5,010 nt of DNA, taken from the NCBI GenBank assembly GCA_021845945.1, contig JAJZRD010000264.1, positions 1 through 5,010 on the forward strand, written 5' to 3'. Numbering within the stretch: the stretch's first letter is position 1; every line of letters starts with the position of its first letter. The notes below the pieces were generated by a model. It was not told the DNA's origin. It was given only the letters and a program-made list of their open reading frames with translations, and ran no database searches. This document shows, in pieces, positions 4,791-5,010 of this stretch. Both the position numbers and the translations under genes were made by a program. The DNA is from Chloroflexota bacterium (GTDB lineage Bacteria > Chloroflexota > UBA6077).

Positions 4791-5010
4791 GGGGAGCCCT
4801 CTTCCCGGTACGGGTTACGCACGGGGATGCCCTGCCGCGGCTGCTTCAAGCCGGCACCCGGAGCGGGGCTTCCACTCTCCATAACCCCCATCCTCCCTTG
4901 TGCAGCTGCCACCCCTGCTATAGAATGCGACGGTGCCGCCACGGCGCCCCAGAAGGCAGCCTCGCCGACGGCCGGTCCCACGTCTCCCTACTTCACCCCT
5001 TCGGGAGGCC

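Larger units (their letters stand above)
4648..5010. other. Non-coding upstream region of the thiD operon
   Basis: These 363 bases hold no convincing protein gene. Going leftward on the minus strand they contain a short hairpin-prone stretch at 4833-4856, a promoter (4762-4790), a heptad repeat array (4706-4754) and a leader hairpin (4665-4684). A weak minus-strand frame from an ATG at 4882 (GGAGG at 4892-4896, nine bases upstream) to a TAA at 4658-4660 could encode 74 residues, but it matches nothing I recognise and runs through the repeats. On the plus strand, TGCTATAGA (4916-4924) resembles a weak extended -10 for something beyond the right edge. The minus-strand end near 4984-5007 shows a short inverted repeat (CTCCC with GGGAG). 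Confidence 0.6.

Noticed and set aside
4648..5010. TPP riboswitch in front of thiD
   Set aside because: Thiamin genes often carry one, so I looked for the conserved CUGAGA and the GAACCUGAUC-type segment on the minus strand. Neither is present in the right order. A CTGAGA at 4743-4748 is on the plus strand and belongs to the heptad array.

Overview
The window is a GC-rich (I estimate low 60s percent) piece of bacterial chromosome, compact and mostly read leftward. It carries housekeeping and signalling genes, with no sign of phage, transposon, CRISPR or plasmid functions. The organism cannot be named from this alone. The GC-rich codon use, the soluble GAF-type hybrid kinase and the ATTGATG heptad repeats would fit an environmental Chloroflexota-like genome, but that is a weak guess.

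Layout from left to right: (1) At 1-303, + strand, lies the 3' end of a gene cut by the window edge. Its first residues match the C-terminal end of HD-GYP (c-di-GMP phosphodiesterase) domains, followed by a long basic, Pro/Ser-rich tail. (2) At 269-2029, - strand, is a complete soluble hybrid histidine kinase (GAF, HisKA, HATPase, C-terminal receiver). It converges on the HD-GYP gene and their ends overlap by 35 bp. (3) At 2030-2392 there is a tRNA-Arg(UCU) gene (- strand, CCA encoded) with an extended -10 promoter, several small hairpins and a strong GC-rich inverted repeat. (4) At 2393-4647, - strand, lies a tight cluster transcribed thiD > cinA > tautomerase, with gaps of only 30 and 20 bp, so very likely one operon. 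(5) At 4648-5010 is the operon's upstream region: a good sigma70-type promoter, a 7-nt-period repeat array that would form the 5' leader, and a hairpin just before the thiD ribosome binding site.

How it fits together: the left part is signal transduction, a multi-input sensor kinase beside a probable c-di-GMP hydrolase, though their convergent orientation does not prove they work together. The right part is cofactor and nucleotide metabolism: ThiD makes the thiamin pyrimidine diphosphate, CinA combines a nucleotide pyrophosphatase-type domain with a pyridine-nucleotide deamidase-type domain, and the third gene is a small Pro-1 tautomerase. Two of these proteins depart from their families at functional sites: the CinA C-terminal domain has lost several conserved motifs, and the tautomerase lacks the Arg39 equivalent. 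I see no clearly new biological system. The most distinctive features are the heptad-repeat leader of thiD, the degenerate CinA deamidase domain and the unusual HD-GYP tail.
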